Source: Siderastrea siderea (lineage: Eukaryota; Cnidaria; Anthozoa; Scleractinia; Rhizangiidae). From it: 64,000 bases of DNA. This document shows, one piece after another, positions 13,601 to 23,351 of the stretch. The translations under genes were made by a program, and so were the position numbers. The DNA lies in the NCBI GenBank assembly GCA_964030785.1, contig OZ034968.1:64640899-64704898 (forward strand). The letters are read 5' to 3'. Position 1 is the stretch's first letter. Each line of letters starts with the position of its first letter. The notes under the pieces were generated by a model. The model saw only the letters and a list, made by a program, of their open reading frames with translations. It was not told the origin of the DNA and searched no databases.

Positions 13601-14888
13601 AATGGTAAAAATAAGGAATGGTTGTAATCTCTTTAGTTATTTTAAATAATTAAGTAATTAATAATTAAATTTAAGTGAGTTTTGCAATACTGTAAAACTT
13701 TGTAATAGTCATGCAAATAAAGCTTGTTGTTGTTGTTGTTGCGTGTGCTAGTATGGTTTTCTTTTAAGACCGTTCATTACAGAAGAATGAACGTTACGTC
13801 ACGTTATTTTGTGTTACGTTACGTTATGCCATTAGGAAAGAGGGGCCATTAGAAAAGTTATGGCTAGGTGGGGAATTTTCGAGATGCACGAATTTCTTTC
13901 GTTAACATTTCCCTTGCAGGGGCATTTTTGTTTTCCGTATGCAAGAACTTTTTTTGGGGGCTACTGGCTGTGCATGAATTTTTCTTCTCAATTTTCTTCT
14001 CAATTTTTTCAATTTTTGGACTTCACCCACCCCCCCCCCCCTCCCGATAACTTTTCTAATGGTCCGTCCCTAAGTTACGCGATGTTACGTTGCGGTATGT
14101 GTGTACTGTTAAAACAATATATGCAAGGCAAAGTCATGACCTCCTAGAGACATGTAGGTATGGGAAAGGTTTCCATATAACCGCATACTTAATTATAAAC
14201 CCAATTCCTTCCAGGCTCCCCTCATACGCAAACAACATTCATGAATAGAAATAAGTGAGAAATTGTATAAATGAAGGAAAAACCATCACAGTTCGTGCTA
14301 ACCAATCCAACAGATTGATCGCAGGTTTTCGTGCCTGTGCTTACGTAATCTCCTGTTTTACTAGTTTGCAGCGATTAAGAACATTCCAGTCCTAGAAAAC
14401 CGCTTTTGTTCCCACCCATTTACACAACTGGGGTTTTTCCTACAACGAAACTAGAGAGAAGATCAGGTTTTAAACAACTGATCGACCCTCATTTAAATGG
14501 ATGACACGCTAACGTAGTTACGACTACATCACTACTACTGCACCGCCGGGCCTTGAAATAACGCGCATCATAATAAATCACACAACAGTTAATACTGTAT
14601 TGTTAGACTTACATCAATATATGGCGTGTTAGAGGCGACCCCACCAAGAGCAATATCGTAATTGACCATCCTTCTACCATTAGCAGTTGTTGTAAAACCC
14701 ACTGCACACCAGCCGGTGGTTTTACATGTCATGTTGAAGATCAACTTGTCGTTGTTGATCGTCCATTGCAGCTTGAAATTTTCATCAGGAGAATTAAAGC
14801 TGGCGTAATTCATTGCGTCAACTTCACGTTCAGAATAACCAAGCAAGGCGACTAAAAAGACAATGTATATCTGGGACGACAACGTCAT
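10610..14888 (-). CDS. DOMON-domain protein D3, three exons, 215 aa, GPI-type tail
   Basis: Exons 14888-14613 (92 codons), 11942-11790 (51 codons) and 10828-10610 (72 codons plus stop); donors GTAAGT and GTAAGG, CAG acceptors, all phase 0. Exon 1 carries a signal peptide ending about REVDA, then the DOMON half with KTTGWCAVGFT and RMVNYDIALGG. Exon 2 has GYHSTSTGVPPRDPTPDYNM and an acidic DDDEE stretch. Exon 3 has VWIAWAWRNNDDASSG and KHSSTG, and ends in a hydrophobic segment (VLVYAILALIVCVLSF) after small residues, the pattern of a GPI-anchor signal. The product is probably attached to the outer cell surface. It belongs to the D3-D5 subfamily, distinct from D1/D2 in exon 2. Intron 2 contains a palindromic MITE. 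Haem ligands Met and His are conserved; function is otherwise unknown. Confidence 0.85.
11249..11722. mobile_element. Palindromic MITE-like element in D3 intron 2
   Basis: Arms 11249-11443 and 11532-11722 are reverse complements with scattered mismatches, around an 88-bp spacer. It would fold into a hairpin of about 190 bp. There is no coding capacity. The D4/D5 introns do not show it. No clear target-site duplication was found. Confidence 0.85.
11943..14612. other. D3 intron 1 content
   Basis: No exon or gene recognised. A short (TTG)n run sits near 13,723-13,741 after an AT-rich stretch that could be a LINE 3' tail (low confidence). A C-run lies near 14,030. Open frames here are short, without domains, and lie in low-complexity DNA. 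Confidence 0.45.
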
Positions 14889-15299
14889 GGATGCTGCCTT
14901 GTTCCAGTCGTATATTCCAAAAACTTATGAGTGGAAGTTGTGAATACTAGAGCTGCGTAAAGTTGCAATGGGCGATAAGGGTGGGGAGCTTTCATATAAA
15001 CCAAACTAAATAGAGTTTTATATTTGCATAAAGAAGACTTTTTTAAAAACCCTGCAGACAGTTACTTTTGTGTTCTAAATTTGCCGACAGTTAAACAAAA
15101 GAAAGTCTTTGTTCCAGACGTCCAAAGATTTTTTGTCAGAGGCACGGATCCTTGCATTTAAGATAAAGAAATACCGACAACAATCGTTTATTCAGTTTAT
15201 TAAACTCCTTCGTAGCCGTAAGTGCACGCAACAAAATTTAAGGTTGGAAAGCCGTGAGATATTATCAAGCCCATATTAACTTTATATTCACTGCCGTTT

Positions 15300-15775
15300 G
15301 CTGCTAAGGACTGACCATTCAAACCACCGGTTATTTAGTTATAGTATAACTACTGTTTGAGTTCTTGGTTGAAATCATAAAGTGTGACCATTCAGATGAA
15401 AGCTACTGAGCAGTGTTTTCCCGTGGTATTTGTACTGTACAAGGTGACTGTACTTTTTGAGTCTGTGGATGAAGGTGCGACAATTCAAATGAAAGTTACT
15501 AAGTGGTACTTGCCAGAGCAGTCCTATAGCTTTTGAGAGTGTGGCTGAAATCCTAATGAATCACAATTCAAACAAAAGCTACCGAGCAGAACATTCTTGA
15601 GGTGCTGTTTATTACGCTGTACAAGGTGGTTCTAACGTTTGTGTCAGTGAATGAATTCCTTATATAAAGTGTCACCATGCAAAGGAAAGCTGCCGAGCAG
15701 AATGTTCCAGCGGTGTTGTTTATTACGCTGTACAATGTGGGTGTAACTTTGGAGCTTGTTGATAAAATCCTGGAA
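15300..15775. repeat. Degenerate tandem repeat, about four units of 110 bp
   Basis: Recurring phrases such as AAAGCTACCGAGCAG and TTATTACGCTGTACAA recur about every 100-125 bp with many substitutions. It is non-coding; open frames across it are shadows. Confidence 0.7.
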
Positions 15776-15839
15776 CTCTCGATTCAATGAACTAGACACT
15801 GAAGGGCTCGGCTGCTTAAAGGAACGAATCACTTTTTGT

Positions 15840-16250
15840 TCCGGGACATTATACCGTGTGGCACTAAATTTTTGCGGGTTCAGTAATTTTTGCGATTTTT
15901 GCGTTTTTTTTTTCGCGATCCGCAAAAATAAGTTCCTGCAAAATAAAATTACCGCAATTCTTTTCGCCGCAAAAATTTACTCCACTGTACAAAAATACTG
16001 ATTTGAAGGAGAAAATGCCTTAGATAACTCTGTGGATAACTGACATCAAGTGGTACACTATTTTAATAGAGCGACATCTTATGTTGTTTTATTTGTATTT
16101 CGATTCCTTTTAGTGGGCCTTTACTCAAAAAATGAAATGTTATTAGTTCCATTTGAACGCGACTACGAGAAAATCGCAAAAATTAATTCCCAGCAAGAGA
16201 AACCAGTCTTTTCAAATCGCAAAAATTAGTTCCCGCAAAACACAAAAAAT
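15840..16250. repeat. Repeat rich in GCAAAAATTA boxes in both orientations
   Basis: Several GCAAAAATTAGTTCC-like motifs and their reverse complements around 15,865-15,990 and 16,165-16,245. It resembles a decayed MITE lying just upstream of the chromodomain-gene promoter. Exact ends are not determined. Confidence 0.5.
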
Positions 16251-16380
16251 GCCAATCACTGTATTGTGATTACCGTCTTTGTTCTAATTCGCTTCTAATT
16301 GGCTCTCGTGAACAACCAATCAAAACGCTTTGATTCCGATCCGCAGGAGTGGTTAAAAGGGGGCAGGGACGGACGCCGTT
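16250..16380 (+). promoter_or_regulatory. Histone-like promoter of the chromodomain gene
   Basis: Three CCAAT-type boxes: GCCAATCAC at about 16,251, an inverted one (ATTGGCTC) near 16,297 and ACCAATCAAAACG near 16,315. A TATA-like TTAAAAGG follows at about 16,353, some 44 bp before the ATG. This compact layout is typical of replication-dependent histone genes. Assignment is by pattern only. Confidence 0.6.
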
Positions 16381-16396
16381 AATCACAACCGCCAAG

Positions 16397-16921
16397 ATGT
16401 CAAAACGGAAGGTGCCAGAGCCAGAAATACTGCCAGGAATATTTTACGTCAAAGAGATCCTAAAGAGAAGAAAGAGAAACGGAAGAGTAGAATTGCTCGT
16501 TTCATGGCTTAACTATGAAAATCAGAACACTTGGGAACCAGTGAAAAATTTACCACCAGAGATGGTAGCAGCCTTCGGCAACCGCCGGAAGAAGAGGAAG
16601 GCGAGTGCTACAGAGGAAGCTGACGACAGTCAGCCAGAGATGGTAGCGAGTGCTACGGAGGATGCAACCAGTCTCCAAGACAATTTAGTCGAGGAGATCA
16701 GCAAGCGGGAGAATTCGAAACAATTCTCCAAGAAAGCAAGATCACGAACAGATGGACAGTTCTACAAGAAGGGTATAAAGAATTTGTCATGGAGGAACTA
16801 TGTGCGGGTTTTTTTTAAACAGCACCCAGGCTTCGAAATGCAGTGTTGTGGGAAAAAATATAGCATTGCCGATTCATTTATTACACATCGACATCGATTT
16901 ATACATCACACGCTGAACTGA
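16397..16921 (+). CDS. Small intronless chromodomain protein, 174 aa
   Basis: The start at 16397 lies in a good context (GCCAAGATGT); the open frame extends upstream only through non-ATG codons. Residues about 12-58 form a chromodomain like that of HP1: FYVKEIL, then RVELLVSWLNY, then NTWEPVKNL. The three aromatic-cage positions (Tyr, Trp, Tyr) that read methyl-lysine on histone H3 are all present, so binding of a methylated histone tail is a fair inference. A Lys/Arg-rich, acidic-patched linker with a repeated EMVASATE-like phrase follows (about 60-120). The C-terminal 55 residues are basic with Cys and His (QCCGKKYSIADSFITHRHRF) and are not recognised; there is no chromoshadow domain. The gene is followed by a histone stem-loop and lies just outside the giant palindrome. 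It could be a host gene with S-phase expression or a relative of transposon chromodomain proteins. Confidence 0.82.
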   Translation: MSKRKVPEPEILPGIFYVKEILKRRKRNGRVELLVSWLNYENQNTWEPVKNLPPEMVAAFGNRRKKRKASATEEADDSQPEMVASATEDATSLQDNLVEEISKRENSKQFSKKARSRTDGQFYKKGIKNLSWRNYVRVFFKQHPGFEMQCCGKKYSIADSFITHRHRFIHHTLN

Positions 16922-16946
16922 TCGATGGAGCTCAGCATCTAACAAC

Positions 16947-16962
16947 GGCTCTTTTCAGAGCC
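16947..16962 (+). terminator. Canonical histone mRNA 3' stem-loop
   Basis: GGCTCTTTTCAGAGCC, a perfect 6-bp stem with a 4-nt loop, followed by AACCACA, 26 nt after the stop codon. This is the element bound by SLBP that directs cleavage without polyadenylation in metazoan replication-dependent histone mRNAs. Its presence after a chromodomain gene is unusual. Confidence 0.9.
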
Positions 16963-17040
16963 AACCACATATGATAAAGTCATGACTCATGCTCTCTTAT
17001 TCCACTGACCAAAAAAGTCATGACCATATATGCTAAAACC

Positions 17041-17056
17041 GGCTCTTTTCGGAGCC
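17041..17056 (+). terminator. Second histone-type stem-loop copy
   Basis: GGCTCTTTTCGGAGCC followed by ACCACAGACC, in a repeated cassette that also contains AAGTCATGACCATA. One U-G wobble in the stem. Probably a tandem duplicate of the 3' processing region. Confidence 0.8.
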
Positions 17057-17096
17057 ACCACAGACCAAAAAAGTCATGACCATAAATGCAAATACT

Positions 17097-17111
17097 GGCT
17101 CTTTTAGAGCC
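17097..17111 (+). terminator. Third, diverged stem-loop copy at the palindrome edge
   Basis: GGCTCTTTTAGAGCC (6-bp stem, 3-nt loop) followed by ACTGCAGACC, which is homologous to the cassette of the second copy. It begins 5 bp inside the palindrome, and its mirror copy lies at 43,826-43,840. Confidence 0.75.
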
Positions 17112-17462
17112 ACTGCAGACCTAAAGAGTGCTAAAAAAACAATCAACAAATTATCGTTTTTAGAAAAGCTACTTTTCATATCCAGATCTAGAATTTCACC
17201 GATACTCAAAACATTTTTGTCGTGATTATAAAACTCTGAAATTCGTCAAAGTGCAGTTTTATGAAGTGCCGGAAAAGTTGTTGATCTTCATTGATTTCGA
17301 CAGTTCGCGAACGACAGATTTTATCAACAAAACTTGCTTTCACTTGCATCGAAAATGTTTCCATTTTTTTATGATTACTGTTTTTATAATCTGCATAATA
17401 ATATACATACAAAAATTTCTGCAATCTGATTGGCTGAGAGCACCCAAATTTATTTTGAACTT

Positions 17463-17544
17463 TTGAGTGCAAAAAAGTGAAAATTTGATTGGCTAGTTTG
17501 AACCGACTAGCCAATCAAATTCAATTTCACGTTTTTGCACTCAA
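17463..17544. repeat. Hairpin with arms of about 36 bp (left arm)
   Basis: TTGAGTGCAAAAA and TTTGATTGGCTAG on the left pair with CTAGCCAATCAAATT and TTTTTGCACTCAA on the right around a 10-nt loop. It lies outside the TIR element but inside the palindrome, followed by two further TTTGCACTCAA-like repeats. The mirror copy is at about 43,393-43,474. The stretch 17,112-17,462 has no recognised gene. Confidence 0.8.
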
Positions 17545-18296
17545 CAATTTCAAAATTTGCATTCAAAAATTTCAAAATTTGCACTCAACTCCAAATTAAA
17601 AACAAAAAAATAGTGGATAATTAATAGTGGAGGTTGCAGCAATGTTAGAAAATATTTCTTTTTCGTTTTGGCTGTACTTTTGGCGGGATTTTGTACATTT
17701 ACACGCGCGTCGCCGATTTCCCGCCTTTCAAACTTTCAAACTAGCTTCCAATAAATTAATTGAAAATATTACCCTGGCGATACTGAGGAGTTTCGCTGAG
17801 TTCTACGGACTTTTGGCTGGATCATATCTCATCTGGATCCAGCCACATTGAAAAGGTCTTTTTTCGACAAGATGTGTTTCGGCGGCAAAATTGTCCGCCA
17901 TCTTGGATCCAGCACACAACAATTTAATTTCAAAATAATTTGTTGCATTCGGCCCACTACTACAGAATGAACCCATGGTGAACCCATGGTGAATCGACAA
18001 CCAGGATATTGCCGGTGAATCTGCTCTGAATACTCACGTGAACGTGTTTCCATTTTCTTTTCCGTTAACTTTCGACAGACTCGTACCCAGTCGTTACTCT
18101 TCGCGCGCCGCGTATCGCAAAGCCTCAAGGGGTGGACGCGATCCACGTGATCCAGCGAACAGGAGTGCGCATGCTCAATTTCAAACAACGCATTTTATCG
18201 TGGGACTTTGCAACAACATACAACAACCCAGTCGGTTCACAATTTTCGTCGGGTTTGTTAGCATCTGCAAGCTGAACAACCGACAACAGCAACACG

Positions 18297-21200
18297 ATGA
18301 AGTAAGCTTAAGTTTTATATAATAATCTTTAATAATCTTTAATCCAAATCACACCATAAAAGGCATATAAGGATACAGAGTACAAACTAGCGGTTTCTAA
18401 GAGAAAGTGAAGTACTTGCGGCCACAGACAAAGAAAAAACAATATGTTACCAGAGGTATTTTTCTCTACCCAGCGAAATACAGAAAAGAGGCCTCTGCTA
18501 GCAGGGTAGAGCGAGTACAACTTGAACAACTTTTCACTGCATATAGTCAACGTTTTGCCGCAAGTCTCCTGAAGTTCCTTCTCCACTTACACCTACTGTA
18601 TTCTCCAGATTATTCGCTTAGCTATTTCCGAATATATATATCTTATTAGACGGTTTGATGTGTAGTATGGCTGGATATTTTACGAGTCACGCAGTATTTT
18701 GGCGAGCCTTTAAGTTATTTATTATCCAACTGAACTTACTTTTGCCTAGACTTGCCCCAAGTCGCTCGTTTTTCTTTGTATCTATAGTTACTTAAATAAA
18801 ATCGCTTTGAAATCAAGCGCGAAAGATCACTTGAGTAAAATCGCCTTTGAAATCGCGCGGGATTCATTTGTGTGAACGCGCGCGCGAAGGAAAACAAATG
18901 ACACTTCATCGAGGAATGGCTCGGAACGAGCGACTTGTGTCACCTGCAGGAAATCGATTCTAGCTGACGTTTTTTGCCGCGAAAATATTGCATCATTTCG
19001 TGTCATTGAGTTGGTTTCTTTTATCGTGTTGACGTCAGTTTCGTGCGCCGTGTGCAGTTGACGCGCGCCGTGCCGTGGCGTGTGTTAAAATTGCGATTTT
19101 CTTCCCTTTTTTGTGGGAAATCATACTCAAGGCCCTTGATGGCTCTCTCATTTCTGTAAGATTTAAAAGGGACAGGTACAAAAGAAGACATTTGTAATGT
19201 TTGTTCCAAAACTGGTTTAACTGCCGATGTGAGAAGGAAACAAGTCTACTCAAGAAGTAAAAAGTTAAACGCAAGCTTGTCTCGCGAGCAGAGCGCGCTA
19301 AGTTTGCGGGCAGAGCGCGCTCAGTAAGTTCGCGCGCAATAATATGATTGACATAATCTCGATGGCGTCACCGGTGGAAAAATCCACCGGTGACGCCACA
19401 TTTCAGAATTGGCGCGCTGCAGGTGAGACAAGTCGCTTGTTCCGCACCATCCTCCGCCATTTTGTTTTTCATGCTCGCGCGCGCCCTCCGTTTCCGTATC
19501 CAGCGGTCTGCGAATCTAACGAGCGACTTGGAGCAAGTCTAACTTTTGCCCAAAAGGACAATTTTGTGAAATCATTTTATTGTCGCGTGACATTGCGTTA
19601 CTCAACATGACCAGCAATACGATTTTTGATTGGCTAATACGCACAAACCGGTTAAACAAGTTTTCTAACAACCGAAATATAAATGCTGATTGTAATTATT
19701 GTATGCTTAAGTGAAAGTGATTGGAAAATATCAATGCATGGTAATATTTTAATGACCTAAAAAGATTTAAGTATAGGCTTTGCCTGTTTGATTATCACTT
19801 GTATCATAAAGAACGGCCTACATTGAGTATACATATCAGTTTAATAATATTTTTTCAGGCGCTCTGGTATTGTACATGAAGCTGGTCCAACACCAAAACT
19901 AACGAAATCAGATTTGTCAACAATTCTTGCCACTGTAAACAGCAGTAGACTGGAAGAGAAACATTGCAGATCTTGGACGAAGGACGTAGACATTCCTGAT
20001 CTACCTGCATTAAAGTAAGTGTTGTAAAAGTACTGTAAACATGTTAATGTTCGCTAGCGTTTAATTTCTTGACCTTCAAAATGGCGACCTTCAATTTGAC
20101 CTTCCATGACCTTGGAAGGTCAAAATGAAAAGTTACATTAATTAATATTAAACACTAAGGCCAAACAAAAATGACCTTCCAAATGGCGACCTTCGTTTTT
20201 TGGCCCAACGAAATGGCACTAGAAATATGTCTTGTAAATCATGGTCTGCAAAAACATATCGCATTATGTAATATGATTCACAAAAGTTAAGTTTGATTTA
20301 TTATTCTCTCAAATTTTTCTTTCAGGCTGAAGATCGAAAGTGATGAAGGATTCATTACAGTTCGCGGTTATTCTTATCTCATGACGAAGTCGTTGAAAGC
20401 AGCATTGTTACACATCATAGACGATTTGGTGGCAGAACTTCAAACTGCAGCACACGAAAGACGAAAGGTTTTGATATACTACGGGATTCCAGCAATTGGA
20501 AAGTCTGTTACCGCACAAGTATTAGAGTCCTATCTAGGATTGGTTTATGGAGTTACTTGGTTCGGAAGCTTCTCTCATAAGATGAATGCAGCTGACACTG
20601 AGGCAACAGTAAATGCAATGATGAAGCCTCCTCCATCTGATCCCAACGTACATGTACATGTACCTGATCCCATAGAAGCGAAGGTGTTAATTTTTGACCA
20701 GGCCAACTGTGACATCATTTCGGCAACCAAATTACTTTCAGTTTGTAGGGGTCGTGAGTTCCCCATCATAATGTTCACCTCTGGACATTTTGTTCCAAGT
20801 AGCGACTGGATTAAATGTCCCAAGAAAGTCAAAGTAGAAACTATTCATATGACACTGACCGTTGAGGAAGGAGTTACATTGACACAACTGAGTGAGGAGA
20901 CTGTGACACAATTAATGAAAGTTTCCCCAACTTGCGGGGCACTGCTACATATGACTGTAGACGAGGACACTACTACTGAAGAGAAGAAAGAACAGGGCAT
21001 GGTGGACTACACAGATTCTGCGCTTTCGCAAATAGTGCCAATAGTGTGGTATAGGTCTTATTACCTGATTCGACAGCACTCCTTTGAAGAGGCCAAACAG
21101 CTAAAGACCTTCAGGACGACTATCCGGGACATGCAACATTTTCTATCATTCATGCAAGACAAGAAAGGTTATAACGACAAATCCTTCAATGCCATTTGGA

Positions 21201-22012
21201 AGCAGATCTTCCCCTTTGACATGAAGGATGAAACCCCAGAAGATCAGCTGGCTTTCAAGTTCTTCCCTTTCACAGACACAGGCTTTGAGATTGCCCCAGG
21301 TGAACAGCTGAGATTCTTTACATTTTGTAGGCAACAGGACCGTGGCGACGAAGCAATGCTCGAAAATGCTCGGGCTGTGTTTGAAGCTAGCACTGGATCT
21401 CTTAAAGGGCTATGTTTCGAATTGATTGTTCGCCTTTATTGTCGCATCAATCAGTGTGGACTGCGTCCCACCGATATGTATGCAGATGAATTCCATGGCG
21501 TACAGATTTGTGAGGCCTTTGATTGCAAACGACTTGTTGATCAGTTGTTTTGCAAAGATAACTGCACAGAAGCAGCATGTCATGATGTCAACATTTGGTT
21601 TTCACTTGATGTTTCGGGAAAACAGAAATTTCCAGGGTATGATTTCGTCTTAGTTTCTGGACGATCCGACCATGAAAAAAAATCATTTTCCCTTGGTTTA
21701 ATGTATCTTATTCAATTAACGGTCAGTCTTTCCAGTAAAACCCTGGATAAGAACTCCATCATGGTCAGGGAGTACAACAAATTTATGTGCGAATTGAGCC
21801 GTCAGAAGTGTATCAAAGGAGACGATTGGATGAGAGTAGCATGTTACATTTGTATGCCTTATGCCAAGACCCAGACATTGCTAACAGAAACCCTGCAATT
21901 AACACAAGAACACAAGGAAGAACTTCGGCATATAACTGAGAACCCCAGAGAATCCCTATGTGCTCAAGTGATTTATACTGATCTACCTATCATAAAACCT
22001 CTGAAATCTTAA
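18297..22012 (+). CDS. P-loop NTPase plus PD-(D/E)XK-like nuclease (Crinkler/RHS-like), 615 aa, left copy
   Basis: Three exons: 18297-18301 (ATG plus 2 nt, donor GTAAGC), 19859-20014 (acceptor TTTTTCAG, donor GTAAGT) and 20326-22012. Phases join exactly and the frame stays open, adding 72 residues to the 543-codon last exon. Walker A is GIPAIGKS (about 107-114). A Walker-B-like KVLIFDQ (about 173-179) and a PIIMFTSG strand follow, suggesting an ATPase core. The C-terminal part has a spaced set resembling a divergent restriction-nuclease fold: Glu in GLCFE (about 419), Asp in FPGYD (about 493) and Gln-x-Thr in IQLTV (about 517-519). This NTPase-nuclease order is known from Crinkler and trypanosome RHS proteins, which have been linked to mobile elements. 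There is no signal peptide. Candidate poly(A) signal AATAAA near 22,598. Function as a transposase, selfish nuclease or effector is inference. The mirror copy differs by one residue (Thr here, Lys there, about 580). Confidence 0.72.
18749..19545. repeat. Nested inverted-repeat element in intron 1, with a perfect 36-nt hairpin
   Basis: Ends share AGACTTGC(C/T)CCAAGTCGCTCGTT in inverse orientation (about 18,749 and 19,545). Inner copies of the CGAGCGACTT box and CACCTGCAG / CTGCAGGTG flank a CpG-rich centre. At 19363-19398 a perfect hairpin has 16-bp arms (TGGCGTCACCGGTGGA) and a 4-nt loop. Probably a MITE inside the intron, or a CpG-rich regulatory region. Mirror copy at about 41,331-42,127. 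Confidence 0.65.
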
Positions 22013-22019
22013 GGGCTCT

Positions 22020-22320
22020 TCCAGAAAAAAACGTGTGGGGGGGGGGGGGACGAACTTATTTGACCCATGGGTTCATCCTAGTAATTTGTTGAAATCCAGT
22101 AAAAACTCTTGGTAACAAATATTACATGGTTGGCATAGCTTTGGTGATATTGGAAAGGGTTTAAACAAATTCCTGGGATGAACCCATGGGTCCAATTAGT
22201 TTCCAATATCACCCAAGCTTGGGTGATATGGTGGACCCATGGGTTCCCCTCCTCCTCCCCTCCCCTCCCATCCCCTCCTTTCCTGGCCCCAGTCCCCCCT
22301 CCCCTTCCCGAAAGCCGCTA
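22020..22320. repeat. Minisatellite fragments and polypurine/polypyrimidine tract after the gene
   Basis: A G-run at about 22,036, then two or three partial minisatellite units (GACCCATGGGTTC at about 22,062; others near 22,180 and 22,220). A pyrimidine tract (about 22,235-22,315) follows, with several G-triplet and G-quartet runs on the minus strand that could form a G-quadruplex. These lie inside the TIR element. The G-run length differs from the mirror copy. Confidence 0.75.
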
Positions 22321-22649
22321 CGCAGGCTAGCTATTTGATTGTTCCCTCAATTAAAATTTTTGAAAAAGGTGAGCAAATATGGAAGTTATAAAACAGACAT
22401 ATATCTATTTTTCTCATTTTCTCTTGGAACCAGAATTCGAAGTGCCACGCAGACCTTATATTTTGTACCTTTTAATTTTAATTTTGATATTTTTAATTAT
22501 AGGCCTTATTGTTTTAGTTGTGCATGGTGTTCGTACTGACTCTTTGTAAATAATTATTTTTTCTGTAAATGTATATATTGTAAAAGTTGTAAATATAATA
22601 AAATGTAAATATAAGTGAAAATTTGTAAATTTGTAAATATTTTTTCTGT

Positions 22650-22822
22650 AATTATTAGGACAAGTCGTAGTCTCCTTCGCAGCCGTCTTTAGTGTCGTCA
22701 CGCAACGCTCCCTCCACACTAGTTAGCTAGAGTGTTGCGTGGGACGAGACAAGCCGGTATGTCTTCCTTGCTGACAAATGTCTGCCCCGCAGCCGTTCTT
22801 TGTGTCGTTCCCTCAAAAAAAC
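22650..22822. repeat. MITE-like block with GCAGCCGT and CGCAACGCTC boxes
   Basis: CGCAGCCGTCTTTAGTGTCG and, about 115 bp later, a related GCAGCCGTTCTTTGTGTCG, with a short inverted pair (CACGCAACGCTC / GTGTTGCGTG) between. Adjacent to the right TIR. No gene. I recall similar motifs as common coral repeats. Confidence 0.5.
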
Positions 22823-22955
22823 GTTTGAAAGTTTGAAAGGCGGGAAATCGGCGACGCGCGTGTAAATGTACAAAATCCCGCCAAAAGTACAGCCAAAACG
22901 AAAAAGAAATATTTTCTAACATTGCTGCAACCTCCACTATTAATTATCCACTATT

Positions 22956-23351
22956 CATTGTCTGTGTCGGTTCATCCTAGGAATTTGTTTAAACCATGTC
23001 CTGTTAGTTCCCAGGAGTTTTTACTGGATTTCATCAAATTACTAGCATGAACCCATGGGTCAACCATATCACCCAAGCTATGCCAACCATGTCCTGTTAG
23101 TTACCAAGAGTTTTTACTGGATTTCAACAAATTACTAGCATGAACCCATGGGTCAACCATATCACCCAAGCTATGCCAACCATGTCCTGTTAGTTACCAA
23201 GAGTTTTTACTGGATTTCATGAAATTACTAGCATTAACCCATGGGTCAACCATATGTTAGTTTCACTGGATTTCAACAAATTACTAGCCTGAACCCATGG
23301 GTCAAATTAGGTTTGATTATAACTCTTGCTACAACAACCATGTCCCGAAGG
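22956..23351. repeat. Minisatellite block between TIR element and unique segment
   Basis: About four units of the ACCCATGGGT minisatellite in the ATGAACCCATGGGTCAA orientation. Mirror block at about 37,527-37,922. Confidence 0.85.

Larger units (their letters stand above)
17609..22955 (+). mobile_element. TIR-bounded element with NTPase-nuclease gene (left copy)
   Basis: 133-bp terminal inverted repeats at 17609-17741 and 22823-22955, beginning AATAGTGGATAATTAATAG and containing a CGCGCGTCGCCG segment. They enclose the spliced 615-aa gene. A subterminal stretch near 17,965-17,990 contains ACCCATGGT twice, close to the core of the minisatellite that surrounds the element. No target-site duplication is evident. 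The superfamily is not recognised. I infer a DNA-transposon-like unit whose own protein may mediate mobility. Confidence 0.7.

Noticed and set aside
16349..16396. Upstream GTG-initiated extension of the chromodomain frame
   Set aside because: A nuclear gene should start at ATG; the extension overlaps the TATA-like box and leader, and the ATG at 16,397 has a good context.
17206..17514. 102-codon minus-strand frame, also present in the mirror copy
   Set aside because: It runs into the hairpin and AT-rich repeat, has no domain, and is conserved only because the whole arm is.
22456..22719. 87-codon Lys/Ile-rich frame near the right TIR of the element
   Set aside because: AT-rich translation without domain, overlapping a MITE-like block and the likely 3' UTR.
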